DNA of 64,000 nt, from positions 1 through 64,000 of the forward strand of contig JAJDYU010000044.1 in the NCBI GenBank assembly GCA_022825005.1, written 5' to 3'. The notes under the pieces are model-generated. The model did no database searches. It saw only the letters and a program-made list of their open reading frames with translations, and had not been told where the DNA came from. Positions 33,670 through 41,886 of the stretch are shown here, piece after piece. Each line of letters begins with the position of its first letter. Position 1 is the stretch's first letter. The translations under genes and the position numbers were made by a program. Source of the stretch: Acidimicrobiia bacterium (GTDB taxonomy: Bacteria > Actinomycetota > Acidimicrobiia > Acidimicrobiales > Bin134).

Positions 33670-34494
33670 TCATAGTCGGTCGGCCTCGGCGTTTTGCAGC
33701 AGGTTCAGCAGGGTCTCGGCCACCGCGGGGGCGGCGGCGAACACAAAAGCGCTGCTAGGAGGTCCGCCGTTCAGGCCTTGGACGATTGCGCCGGCCTCCT
33801 CGCAGATGAGCGCTCCCGCGGCGTAGTCCCACGGGTTGAGCCCCACTTCGAAGAAGGCGTCCACCCGGCCGCAGGCCACCGAGCACAGGTCGACCGCGGC
33901 CCCGCCCACTCGCCGGATGTCCCCGATGAGGGGAAGCAGCTCCTTGAGCACCTCGGCCTGGCGGGGTCGCCGGTCATGGGCGTACGAGAATCCGGTGGCC
34001 ACCAGAGCCATAGCGGGGTCTCCGTCGGGGCGGACATGGATTGGGCGGCCATTGACCCGAGCACCGCCGCCCCGGTACGCGGTGAAGGTCTCGTTGAGCA
34101 CAGGATCGACCACTGCGCCGGCGACGATCTGGCCGTCGGCCTCCGCAGCCACCGAGACCCCGAAACCGACGTGGCCGTAGACGAAGTTCACCGTGCCGTC
34201 GATGGGATCGATTATCCAGCGCACGCCGCTGGTGCCGTCGCGGCCGGCGCCCTCCTCTCCCATAACGGCGTCATCGGGCCGCTGGGAGGAGAGGAAGTCC
34301 ACGATGGCGGCCTCACAGGCAACGTCCATGTCGGTCACCAGGTCGGTTCGCGACGACTTGGCTGAGATCTGGAGCTGGGCGCCGGATTGGGTCCTCAGCA
34401 GCGAAGCCGCCACCTCGGCGGCCTCCGCGGCGAGCTTCTCCAGGTGGTCCCAAGTTTGCGCCGCCGGCGCTGAAGTGGGTTCGGTTTCTGGCAC
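33670..34494 (-). CDS. Inositol monophosphatase family protein
   Basis: Mg-dependent sugar/inositol phosphatase of 274 residues. Metal motifs are GEEGAGRDG (first Glu), WIIDPIDGTVNFVYGHVGFG (Asp-x-x-Asp) and WDYAAGALICEEAGA (C-terminal Asp). SSRTDLVTDMDVACE is the usual N-terminal segment. The start is GTG at 34492-34494, chosen because the family begins shortly before the EKLAAEAAEVA helix; the frame is open far upstream but that part is antisense to the threonine aldolase. Could dephosphorylate inositol-1-phosphate, which would connect with the PIM mannosyltransferase, or histidinol phosphate. It lies 46 nt before the response regulator. Confidence 0.9.
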   Translation of the reverse strand: MPETEPTSAPAAQTWDHLEKLAAEAAEVAASLLRTQSGAQLQISAKSSRTDLVTDMDVACEAAIVDFLSSQRPDDAVMGEEGAGRDGTSGVRWIIDPIDGTVNFVYGHVGFGVSVAAEADGQIVAGAVVDPVLNETFTAYRGGGARVNGRPIHVRPDGDPAMALVATGFSYAHDRRPRQAEVLKELLPLIGDIRRVGGAAVDLCSVACGRVDAFFEVGLNPWDYAAGALICEEAGAIVQGLNGGPPSSAFVFAAAPAVAETLLNLLQNAEADRL

Positions 34495-34575
34495 AGCTGA
34501 AACACTAGGTGGTTGATGTCGGGGGGATAAGGCCAATATGTCCGGGGCCGGGCCAGAGACTCTACGCTGGGAAAC

Positions 34576-35613
34576 GTGGCATCTCGCGGAGTAGTCGATC
34601 TTCGGTCGGACACGTTGACGCAGCCCACCGACGCGATGCGACAGGCCATGGCCTCGGCTCTGGTGGGCGACGACCGCTACGGGGAAGACCCTACGGTCAA
34701 CCGCTTGGAGGAGCGTTTCGCCCACCTGGTGGGAAAACCGTCCGCCATGTACGTGCCGTCGGGCACGATGGGCAACCAGATCGCCCTGCGGTTGCAGGGA
34801 ACCGCAGGCAGCAACGTGGTGGTGGGTCGCCGCCAGCACTTGATGTCCTATGAGAGCGGCGCGGCTGGGCTGAACAACGCCTTTCAGATCTACGCGGTGG
34901 ACGACGTGGGCGGAGTGGTCGACACTGAGGCCGCGGCCGAGGCGGTGGCCGCCGGCCAAGGCGGGTTTTGGCCCCCGGTGTCACTGGTCTGCCTGGAGAA
35001 CACCCATCTTTCGTCTGGTGGCCTGGCCATCGGCGGCGATGAACTGGCCGCGGCTGCCGCATTGGGGCCGCCTGTACACCTGGACGGCGCTCGCCTGTTC
35101 AATGCCGCCATTGCCTTGGAGACCCCCGCCGAGGAGTTGGCCGGCGCCGCCACCACGGTCATGTCGTGTGTGTCCAAGGGCCTGGGGGCACCGGTGGGAT
35201 CGCTTCTGGCCGGGCCGTCCGACCTGATCGCCGAGGCCCGACTGCACCGGAGGCGACTGGGTGGGGCAATGCGCCAGGCCGGGGTGATCGCTGCGGGCGG
35301 TCTCCACGCTCTAGACCATCACATTGATCGGCTGGCTGACGACCACGCCCGGGCCCAGCGCTTAGGCGACGTGGTGGCCGAGCGGTGGCCCGGCACTCGC
35401 CTCGGCGAGGCCGAGGCTGCCTGCGGGCGTCCCCTTACCAATGTGGTGGCGTTTCGCCATTCGGATTCTCTGGGACTGCTGGATCATCTCAGCCAAGCCG
35501 GCATCCGGGCTGGGCTTCTGGCCCCGGGCATCGTCCGGTTCGTCACCCATCTGGACGTGGACGACGCCGACATTGATCGGGCCGTCGCCGCGCTTGCTTC
35601 GGCGCCTGGATAG
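34576..35613 (+). CDS. Low-specificity L-threonine aldolase family
   Basis: PLP fold type I beta-eliminating lyase/aldolase of 345 residues that splits L-threonine or allo-threonine into glycine and acetaldehyde. VDLRSDTLTQPTDAMRQAM, DDRYGEDPTVNRLEE, YVPSGTMGNQIAL and LENTHLSSGG are typical. VHLDGARLFNAA holds the PLP Asp and CVSKGLGAPVGSLLAG the Lys. Start GTG at 34576. The stop TAG (35611-35613) lies in a 28-nt sequence that recurs 39 nt later at the end of the convergent small membrane gene. Confidence 0.92.
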   Translation: MASRGVVDLRSDTLTQPTDAMRQAMASALVGDDRYGEDPTVNRLEERFAHLVGKPSAMYVPSGTMGNQIALRLQGTAGSNVVVGRRQHLMSYESGAAGLNNAFQIYAVDDVGGVVDTEAAAEAVAAGQGGFWPPVSLVCLENTHLSSGGLAIGGDELAAAAALGPPVHLDGARLFNAAIALETPAEELAGAATTVMSCVSKGLGAPVGSLLAGPSDLIAEARLHRRRLGGAMRQAGVIAAGGLHALDHHIDRLADDHARAQRLGDVVAERWPGTRLGEAEAACGRPLTNVVAFRHSDSLGLLDHLSQAGIRAGLLAPGIVRFVTHLDVDDADIDRAVAALASAPG

Positions 35614-35677
35614 TACCGATCGCGGTCTCGGCGGCGGCTCCGGGCTAGCTAGTACTGATCGCGGTCTCGGCGGCGGC
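35611..35677. repeat. 39-nt-period repeat joining two convergent gene ends
   Basis: 35611-35638 and 35650-35677 agree at 27 of 28 bases. Copy 1 contains the threonine aldolase stop. Copy 2 encodes, on the minus strand, the C-terminal RRRDRDQY of the small membrane protein plus its stop. In copy 1 the same frame reads RRRDRDRY without a stop, so the coding tail of the membrane gene is echoed behind it. Confidence 0.9.
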
Positions 35678-35936
35678 CGCCGAACAGGCGCCACTCCTCC
35701 ATGGCCCGCAACGTCAATATGGCCACCACGGCCAGGCCCACCGCCCCGGCCACCGCGCCGATCAGCGCCCCAAGTCCGGTCCACAAAGCGCAGTCGCCCT
35801 CGCACTGGAGGTCGATGTAGGCGAACCCGATCAGCCCCCCGCACAGCCCCCCCACCAGAATCGACGCGAAAGCCAGCCACCGCGCCCCTCTGGGAGGAAG
35901 CGCGGAACGCTCCTCAGGCGATCCCGGATCCACCAT
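35649..35936 (-). CDS. Small two-TM membrane protein, unknown function
   Basis: Protein of 95 residues. Hydrophobic segments are WLAFASILVGGLCGGLIGFAYI and WTGLGALIGAVAGAVGLAVVAIL (each written in part); two Cys in LQCEGDC lie in the short loop between them. The C-terminus is highly basic, ending GGRRRDRDQY. Such a basic tail is likely cytosolic. It is convergent with threonine aldolase, 35 nt apart, and divergent from the Nudix gene across 83 nt. Not recognised as a known family. Start ATG at 35934-35936. Confidence 0.7.
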   Translation of the reverse strand: MVDPGSPEERSALPPRGARWLAFASILVGGLCGGLIGFAYIDLQCEGDCALWTGLGALIGAVAGAVGLAVVAILTLRAMEEWRLFGGRRRDRDQY

Positions 35937-36019
35937 CCGCCCATGTTACGGGGACGGCCAACCGGGCAATCGTGTTGGGGCCGGGTTGCGGTGTCGTTGG
36001 GTCGGGCCATACTGGGGGG

Positions 36020-36529
36020 ATGTCGGAGGGGGCGAAGAGGCGAGTTCGGGATTGGGAGGTGGCCGGGGGAGTAGTGCTGCGGGGGGAGCAGCTGCTGCTG
36101 GTGCGCAACCGGCGCCGCAATGACTCGGTGGAGTGGAGCACGCCCGGCGGCGTGGTCGATCCCGGGGAGACCATGCTGGAGGCGCTGGGTCGGGAGGTAC
36201 TGGAGGAGACTGGGATCCAAGTCAGCGTTTGGGAAGGCCCGCTGTATGAGATCACCGTGGATTTCACCGACCTGGGGTGGCGGCTTCGGGTGGAGGCCCA
36301 CCGGGCGGTGGACTGGAACGGAGAGATCGTGCTGGAGGATCCCGACGGCATCGTGGAGCACGCTGATTTCTATGATTCCGTTGAATGCGAGGTCCATCTG
36401 GTCCAGAGCCCTCGCTGGGTGCGGGAGCCACTGCTGGAGTGGTGCCGCGAGCGACCAGATCACGTGTTGAGCTATCGGTATCAGGTGACCGGCACCGAGA
36501 TCGACGGCCTCGCGGTCACCAGGCTGTAG
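36020..36529 (+). CDS. Nudix hydrolase
   Basis: Nudix pyrophosphohydrolase of 169 residues. The Nudix box is GGVVDPGETMLEALGREVLEETGI, given here in two parts: GGVVDPGETMLEALGRE and VLEETGI; all Gly, Glu and Arg positions are intact. The flanking VAGGVVLRGEQLLLVRNRR and WSTPGG fit the fold. Substrate may be an oxidised nucleotide or NDP-X compound. ATG at 36020 follows CTGGGGGG; the open frame upstream is noncoding. The next gene, DNA polymerase IV, starts 8 nt downstream, so both may serve DNA damage handling. Confidence 0.92.
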   Translation: MSEGAKRRVRDWEVAGGVVLRGEQLLLVRNRRRNDSVEWSTPGGVVDPGETMLEALGREVLEETGIQVSVWEGPLYEITVDFTDLGWRLRVEAHRAVDWNGEIVLEDPDGIVEHADFYDSVECEVHLVQSPRWVREPLLEWCRERPDHVLSYRYQVTGTEIDGLAVTRL

Positions 36530-36537
36530 CGACGGCG

Positions 36538-37782
36538 ATGGGGGACTCGCTCGGCCACAGCAAAAGTCCCAAGTCGGGTTCCATCCTGCATGTGGACATG
36601 GACGCCTTCTTCGTGTCGGTGGAGCAGCTTCGACGACCTGAGCTGAAGGGCTTGCCGTTGGCCGTCGGAGGTCCGGGCAGCCGGGGGGTGGTGGCGTCGG
36701 CCTCCTACGAGGCCCGAGCCTTTGGGGTCCACTCCGCCATGCCGGCGGTTCAGGCCCGCCGGCTGTGTCCTGAGATCGTCTTTTTGCCCGGCGACCACCA
36801 GCTCTATCAGGAGGTGAGCGAGCGCATCATGGTCATCTTGCGGTCGTTCACACCGCTGGTGGAGCCCTTGTCGCTGGATGAGGCGTTCTTGGACGTGTCC
36901 GGCGCCCTAGGCTCCCCGGTGGAGATCGGCCATTCGATCAGGCGGCAGGTCCACGATGACGAGGGCATCAACTGCGCGGTGGGGGTGGCCGCGGTCAAGT
37001 TCTTGGCCAAGCTGGGCTCCAAACTGGCCAAACCCGAGCCCACCCCCCAAGGGCCGTCGGGCGGCGTTGGCGTGTTCGAGGTGCCGGTGGGCGAGGAGCG
37101 GGCGTTCTTGTCCCCCCGCCCGGTGGGCGATATCTGGGGGGTGGGCCCGGCCACGCTCGCCCGCCTCGATCGCATCGGGATCTCCACCATCGGAGAATTG
37201 GCCGAATTTCCCCTCGAGCGGCTGGCCGCGGTCGTCGGCAACGCCCACGGCAAGCATCTTCACGATCTGGCCAACGCAGTCGATCCCCGCCCGGTGATTC
37301 CCAACACGGCGCCCAAGTCGATGAGCCGAGAGCAGACTTTTTCCCGCGACCTGCACACCCATGAGGAGCTCGGCGCGGTGTTGGTGGCTCTAAGCGATTC
37401 GGTGGCATCTCGCCTGCGGTCCTCCGAATTGGCGGGACGCACGGTCACCCTCAAAGTCCGCTTTGGAGACTTCACCACCATCACCCGGTCCCATACGCTG
37501 GCTGGCCCGGTTGACTCTGGGGTGGTACTGGCTCGAGAGGCCAAGCGGCTTCTGGAGGAAATAGACGTTGCCGCCGGAGTGCGGCTCATCGGGGTGGGGG
37601 TGTCGGAACTGGAGGAGCCCGGCCAGCACCAGCTCTCTCTGGAAGACGCCCGCTCCTCCTCGTGGCACGACGTCGACCGAGCCATCGACCGCATCAGGGG
37701 CCGATTCGGGTCCGAGGCCATCCAAACCGGAGGCGCAGCCGACACCGGTCCCCGTAGCGGCGGTTGGACACGGCCGAATTAG
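36538..37782 (+). CDS. dinB: DNA polymerase IV (Y family)
   Basis: Error-prone translesion polymerase of 414 residues. Catalytic motifs ILHVDMDAFFVSVEQ (Asp-Met-Asp) and LSLDEAFLDVSG (Asp-Glu) are intact. SYEARAFGVHSAMP is the nucleotide-contact loop, NCAVGVAAVKFLAKLGSKLAKP the palm signature, and the helix-hairpin-helix is GDIWGVGPATLARLDRIGI. HQLSLED near the C-terminus resembles a beta-clamp contact motif. ATG at 36538 lies 8 nt after the Nudix gene. The tail WTRPN-stop is repeated 37 nt downstream. No LexA-type box was recognised upstream. Confidence 0.95.
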   Translation: MGDSLGHSKSPKSGSILHVDMDAFFVSVEQLRRPELKGLPLAVGGPGSRGVVASASYEARAFGVHSAMPAVQARRLCPEIVFLPGDHQLYQEVSERIMVILRSFTPLVEPLSLDEAFLDVSGALGSPVEIGHSIRRQVHDDEGINCAVGVAAVKFLAKLGSKLAKPEPTPQGPSGGVGVFEVPVGEERAFLSPRPVGDIWGVGPATLARLDRIGISTIGELAEFPLERLAAVVGNAHGKHLHDLANAVDPRPVIPNTAPKSMSREQTFSRDLHTHEELGAVLVALSDSVASRLRSSELAGRTVTLKVRFGDFTTITRSHTLAGPVDSGVVLAREAKRLLEEIDVAAGVRLIGVGVSELEEPGQHQLSLEDARSSSWHDVDRAIDRIRGRFGSEAIQTGGAADTGPRSGGWTRPN

Positions 37783-37838
37783 ACGCCTCGGGCGGTACAT
37801 CTGGACTCGGCCGAATTGAGCGCCTCGGGTGGTGCATC
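37765..37838 (+). repeat. Tail echo: duplicated 37-nt end of dinB
   Basis: Units 37765-37801 and 37802-37838 are directly adjacent and agree at 31 of 37 bases. The first ends the gene with WTRPN and TAG; the second also reads WTRPN followed by TGA. Within the five codons the only difference (ACA/ACT, Thr) is synonymous. The rest of the unit is noncoding. Confidence 0.9.
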
Positions 37839-37887
37839 ACCGGTTGCTGGCATTGTCTGGCAGGTCGGCCTGTGAGACACTTAGACA

Positions 37888-38274
37888 GTGCCACTCTCCG
37901 AGGACGAGCAACGCATCCTTAGCGAAATAGAGGAACAGCTCTATGAGACCGACCCCGCGCTGGCTCGCGAGGTCGGCCGAACCACGGTGTTCACCCACCC
38001 CGCCCGCAACCTCCGGTTCGCAATTCTGGGCTGCGTCGCCGGGCTGATATTCATGATCTTGACCCTGTCCACGTCGTACTGGCTGTCTTTCCTGGGCTTT
38101 TTGGTAATGCTGGCCGCTTCGTTGTGGGGATGGAGCAACTTGCGCCAGCTCGGCCGATTCGGGCTCCAGCAGATCAGCGACAGCATCAACAGGGGCGACG
38201 TGAGCGCCTATCTGCGCTCACCAGGCCGCCGCATCATGAACCGCTTGCGCCGCGGCGACGCCGAGCGTCCCTGA
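37888..38274 (+). CDS. DUF3040 membrane protein
   Basis: Actinobacterial DUF3040 protein of 128 residues. PLSEDEQRILSEIEEQLYETDPALARE is the conserved N-terminal helix, followed by two membrane segments, FAILGCVAGLIFMILTL and YWLSFLGFLVMLAASLWGW, and a basic C-terminal tail. The start is GTG at 37888. In many actinobacteria this gene lies near dinB and the mraZ cell-wall cluster; the neighbouring dinB and DUF3488/DUF58/MoxR genes match that setting, but mraZ itself is not here. Function unknown. Confidence 0.9.
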   Translation: MPLSEDEQRILSEIEEQLYETDPALAREVGRTTVFTHPARNLRFAILGCVAGLIFMILTLSTSYWLSFLGFLVMLAASLWGWSNLRQLGRFGLQQISDSINRGDVSAYLRSPGRRIMNRLRRGDAERP

Positions 38275-38305
38275 CCGCACTTTTGCTGTTGGGCCGCGGT
38301 CAGGG
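38269..38305. terminator. Bidirectional hairpin between DUF3040 and transglutaminase genes
   Basis: CCCTGACCGC (38269-38278) and GCGGTCAGGG (38296-38305) form a perfect 10-bp stem with a 17-base loop containing ACTTTTG. It overlaps the last codons of both convergent genes. A bidirectional terminator is the simplest reading. Confidence 0.6.
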
Positions 38306-40618
38306 GCCGATGGTCCATCCAGGGCCGCGCTTTGGTCCCCGCTTTGAGCCGAACAGCGGCCGAGGGTTGAACGCCGCGGCCAACTTCTGCCACCACCTCA
38401 CCCTGAAGTTGACCTCCGAGCGCACCGACAGCGACCAGGTCCGGGCCAGCCACTGGTTGTGGTCGGTGGGCTCAGATGGGGCGAAAGTCGCAGCTGCGGC
38501 CAGCTCGCCCAATTGCCGCAAATCGGGACTGTGGAGCGGGATCTGCTCAATGGCCCGGCGGGCGAATTCAGCGTTGGTCTCGTCGGGTCGGGGATTCATA
38601 CTGATTAGCGCCAAAGCCTCCACTGTCTCCGCCCACAGCAGCCTGATCTTCCCCCGGTTGCCGGTAATCCTCAGGAATCGCCGCTGATTCTGGAGTTTGC
38701 GCAGCCAGGGAATGAGCAGAATCAGCAGCACAGCCAGCGAAGGGGCCAAAATTGCGATCCAGGTCTTCCAAGTGATTCCGCTTCTGCCGCTGGAAGGCTC
38801 CCCTAAGGAGTCGCCGGTTTCCGGCGAGTCGGGAGGAAACAGGCTTTCGAAGTCGGTCTGGGGTTCGAGGGGGCCGAAGGGCTCGAGGGCGGGTTCCTCT
38901 TCTGGGACCAGCACATCGGGTCCGGTGACGGCCTGTGCCTCGGTCAGGCCGGTGTAATTCTGGGCACCGGGGGCGCCTCGGCCCGGAGTGGGCTCGAAGG
39001 CCACCCACCCCACACCAGCCAGGTACACCTCAGGCCAGGCATGGGCGTGCTTTCCCCGGACCACATAGAGGTTGGGGTCGTCCGGGTCGGCCTCGCCCAC
39101 GGTGAATCCCACTGCCACCCGCGCCGGCAAGCCCACCGAGCGGGCCATGGCCGCAAAGGTCCCGGCGAATTGCTCGCAATAGCCCCTTCGGGTGCCCAGG
39201 AACTCCTCGATCCGATTCCCGGAATGGCCGGGGGCCACGTTGGCGTCGTAGGCGAAGCCCCCGCTGCGGAAGAAACCCTGGAGGGCCAGAGCCTTCTCGT
39301 AGCCCGATTCGGCTCCTTCGGTGAGCTGGTCGGCCAGTTCCCGCACCCGGTCGCTGAAGTCCGACGGCAGCGACCGATAGGAGTCGGCCGGTGATTCCAC
39401 AGCGGCATCGAAGGGGATGGTCTTGAGCGCCTCGGGGTCGAATCGGGGCAGAGCAGAGGTGACGGTGTAGGAGAGATCGTTGGAGCTGGCCAGGGAGCGG
39501 CCGACGATTAGCGTTGAGGACGAGGGCTCATAGCTGATGTCTATGGTCTCTGAGACCACCGACCGGGGTTCGAATGCCGCGGGCAGCCAGACCGCGCCGA
39601 GCTGTTCGATGCTGAACTCCTGCACCGACTCCTCCACGCTGGACCCCGACTGGAACAGCGACGGCAGCCGCGTCGGACGGGCGGCGTAGTCGGCCCGCGA
39701 CGTCCACACTTGCCCGTCGAACTCGTCAAGGGCGGTGAGGCGCCAATACGACCTCTCCTCTGCTCTCACCCGGAACATCACGGTGTCGGCCTGACCCACC
39801 AGTCTGCCCCTGATGTCCACCAGCGGGCTGATCACCACTCTCCCCGAGGGTCTCCGGCCCCGCTCGACGGCCTCGCTCAAGTCGATCACTGGGTCGTCGT
39901 TGCTGCCCAGGACTGGTCCTGCGGCCAGCGCCCCGGCCAAGGCCACCGCGGCGATGGCCGCGCCTCCGCCCAACAGCGTCCGTCGGCCGCTCACCGCCCG
40001 GCCCTCGCCCCCCAGCCAAACGGCCCCGGCGGTGCGGGCTACCACCCGGTGGGTTGTGGCAAACAGCAGCAGAGCTGCGGTGAACAAGCCGATGGTGAGA
40101 ACACGGCGCTCGTCGGTGCCCACCAGGCCGGTGAAACCAATGGCGACGATCGGCAGCACCATGGGCTCGAACAAGGTCCGCATCCTCATCGCCGTCCAGT
40201 CGTAGAAGAGCGCCAGCAGCCACACTGCCGCCATGGCGCTCACGACGAATCCGTCGACCGGGTCTACAGGGGGGCTGAGCTCGCCGAAGTTGGTCCAGGC
40301 TTGCTCCAGATCGTCGGCTAAAGCCGTCTGGGTGTCCGGGGCGGGCAGTCCCCAGAAGGCGGTGTCCCAATAGACGGTCCAGGTAACCGTCAACGCCAGG
40401 CCGACAACCGCCACCACAGAGGAAACCAGCATTCCCCAGCCGATGCGGCGGATGAACAACGCCAGAAGATGACCGGCGGCTGCCGCGATGAACACGGGCA
40501 AGACCCACTCGTTGCCCTCGAAGACCCGGATGAGGCTGAAGGCGGTGGCCGCGGTAAGGATCGGCCCCGCGGCCTCCAAGGCGGTTTCCCAGCCGCTTGA
40601 AACCCGGGGAGCGGTCAT
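38300..40618 (-). CDS. DUF3488/transglutaminase-like membrane protein
   Basis: Protein of 772 residues. The N-terminal 220 residues are a multi-pass membrane domain (DUF3488; about six segments). The extracytoplasmic core has the transglutaminase triad region GYCEQFAGTFAAMARSVGLPA (shown in part; catalytic Cys), VRGKHAHAWPEVY (His) and VAFEPTPGRG. A further TM, TWIAILAPSLAVLLILLIPWL, precedes a cytosolic C-terminal DUF4129-like tail. Such proteins sit with DUF58 and MoxR genes, as here: the ATG at 40616-40618 overlaps the DUF58 stop (ATGA). Probably part of an envelope protein-processing unit; substrate unknown. Confidence 0.9.
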   Translation of the reverse strand: MTAPRVSSGWETALEAAGPILTAATAFSLIRVFEGNEWVLPVFIAAAAGHLLALFIRRIGWGMLVSSVVAVVGLALTVTWTVYWDTAFWGLPAPDTQTALADDLEQAWTNFGELSPPVDPVDGFVVSAMAAVWLLALFYDWTAMRMRTLFEPMVLPIVAIGFTGLVGTDERRVLTIGLFTAALLLFATTHRVVARTAGAVWLGGEGRAVSGRRTLLGGGAAIAAVALAGALAAGPVLGSNDDPVIDLSEAVERGRRPSGRVVISPLVDIRGRLVGQADTVMFRVRAEERSYWRLTALDEFDGQVWTSRADYAARPTRLPSLFQSGSSVEESVQEFSIEQLGAVWLPAAFEPRSVVSETIDISYEPSSSTLIVGRSLASSNDLSYTVTSALPRFDPEALKTIPFDAAVESPADSYRSLPSDFSDRVRELADQLTEGAESGYEKALALQGFFRSGGFAYDANVAPGHSGNRIEEFLGTRRGYCEQFAGTFAAMARSVGLPARVAVGFTVGEADPDDPNLYVVRGKHAHAWPEVYLAGVGWVAFEPTPGRGAPGAQNYTGLTEAQAVTGPDVLVPEEEPALEPFGPLEPQTDFESLFPPDSPETGDSLGEPSSGRSGITWKTWIAILAPSLAVLLILLIPWLRKLQNQRRFLRITGNRGKIRLLWAETVEALALISMNPRPDETNAEFARRAIEQIPLHSPDLRQLGELAAAATFAPSEPTDHNQWLARTWSLSVRSEVNFRVRWWQKLAAAFNPRPLFGSKRGPKRGPGWTIGP

Positions 40619-41874
40619 GGGCGGTGCCCGGTGGTGCTTGTTGCGGTTGGGCCGGGCAAGGCTGAGGGCTCATCGCCGGTGGCCGTGTGGGCCGACCACG
40701 CCTCGGTGAAGCTCGTGGCCTCGTCCACCATCAGCACAGTCGTTCCGGGGATGAACTGGCGCGGCCGCGGCTCCGGCCGGGTCGGCTCGGATTCGGCGAA
40801 CAACACCACAGTCTTGGAGCTGAATTGGGAGCCCAAGGGCACCAGGGACCCGGGTTCGGTGCCGTCGACAGCGGCGGCCAGCGTCACTATGAGGCCCCCG
40901 CCGTGCTCTCGCCCAAGCTGCTCGACCGCGCTGATCAGGCTTCCGATGTCGGGGCTGACCAGGGCCAAGTGCTCGTAGATCTTGTACAGGTGGGCGGAGT
41001 CGGCGCCAAAGCCGCTGTCGAAGTCCGCGGTGGTGGTCAAGCGGATCTGATCTCCGCGACTTTGGCTGGCCCGGCAGATGCTGGCGGCGGCCGAGACCAT
41101 GGCCTCGAACCGCTGGCTGGCAGCATCGGTCCCCAACTGCGCGCTCCGCGTGTCGAGCAAGACAGTGGTGTGGGTGTGGGAGAACTCCTCAAACTGGCGC
41201 ACGATCAACTCGTCGTGGTGGGCCGACGAGCGCCAGTGGATGCGACGGGGGTCGTCGCCCCTCTGGAACGGGCGCAGGCCGTAGAGTTCCTCGCCGCTTT
41301 GGGCCATGGGGCTGCGCCGGACGGCGTCGAACGAGCTTCCCGGCAGGCGGGTCGGCGGCCCGATGGGGTACATCGCGGGGTAGACCAGGGCCTCGGCCTG
41401 GCCGCCGAGCTGGTATCGGCGAGCTGACATGCCCAGCGGGTCGGACACCGTAACCGCAAGCGGCCCCACGCTGACTTGGCCCCGCTCCTCGGTAGGGAGC
41501 CGGTAGGCAACCGTCAACCCCTCATCAGTTCGCACTGGTGCCACCAGCAGCTCGGGGGAGCGGAAGGATCTGGTTGAGCGCTTGGTGGTGAACGAGATGT
41601 GGTCAGCCAGGCGCAACACCGGGGTGCGAAATCGGCCGGAGTTGGCCATCTCCAGCCTCACCTGGCAGTCGTCGCCAACGTGTGCCTCCTGGGGTTGCAG
41701 TGAGCGGGAAACCACCCGCAGCGGCTGGCGGACTCTGACGAATGCCATCGACAGGATCGCCACCGCCATCCCGGCGATGCCCACTGCTAGCAGTTCATCG
41801 GAGCCGAAGATCCGTCCCGCCGCCACCAGCAACGCCGATCCGATCAGGAGCAGCCAACCTGAGGGGGTGAGCAC
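40615..41874 (-). CDS. DUF58 domain-containing protein
   Basis: Protein of 419 residues with two N-terminal membrane segments (GWLLLIGSALLVAAGRIF, LLAVGIAGMAVAILSMAF), a beta-rich middle part, and the DUF58 core YGLRPFQRGDDPRRIHWRSSA followed by a von Willebrand A-like fold (TTVLLDTRSAQ). DUF58 proteins accompany MoxR ATPases and are thought to act as their membrane partner. Start GTG at 41872-41874, 12 nt after the MoxR stop; 3' end overlaps the transglutaminase start. Confidence 0.9.
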   Translation of the reverse strand: MLTPSGWLLLIGSALLVAAGRIFGSDELLAVGIAGMAVAILSMAFVRVRQPLRVVSRSLQPQEAHVGDDCQVRLEMANSGRFRTPVLRLADHISFTTKRSTRSFRSPELLVAPVRTDEGLTVAYRLPTEERGQVSVGPLAVTVSDPLGMSARRYQLGGQAEALVYPAMYPIGPPTRLPGSSFDAVRRSPMAQSGEELYGLRPFQRGDDPRRIHWRSSAHHDELIVRQFEEFSHTHTTVLLDTRSAQLGTDAASQRFEAMVSAAASICRASQSRGDQIRLTTTADFDSGFGADSAHLYKIYEHLALVSPDIGSLISAVEQLGREHGGGLIVTLAAAVDGTEPGSLVPLGSQFSSKTVVLFAESEPTRPEPRPRQFIPGTTVLMVDEATSFTEAWSAHTATGDEPSALPGPTATSTTGHRP

Positions 41875-41886
41875 GGTGGGGAGAAG

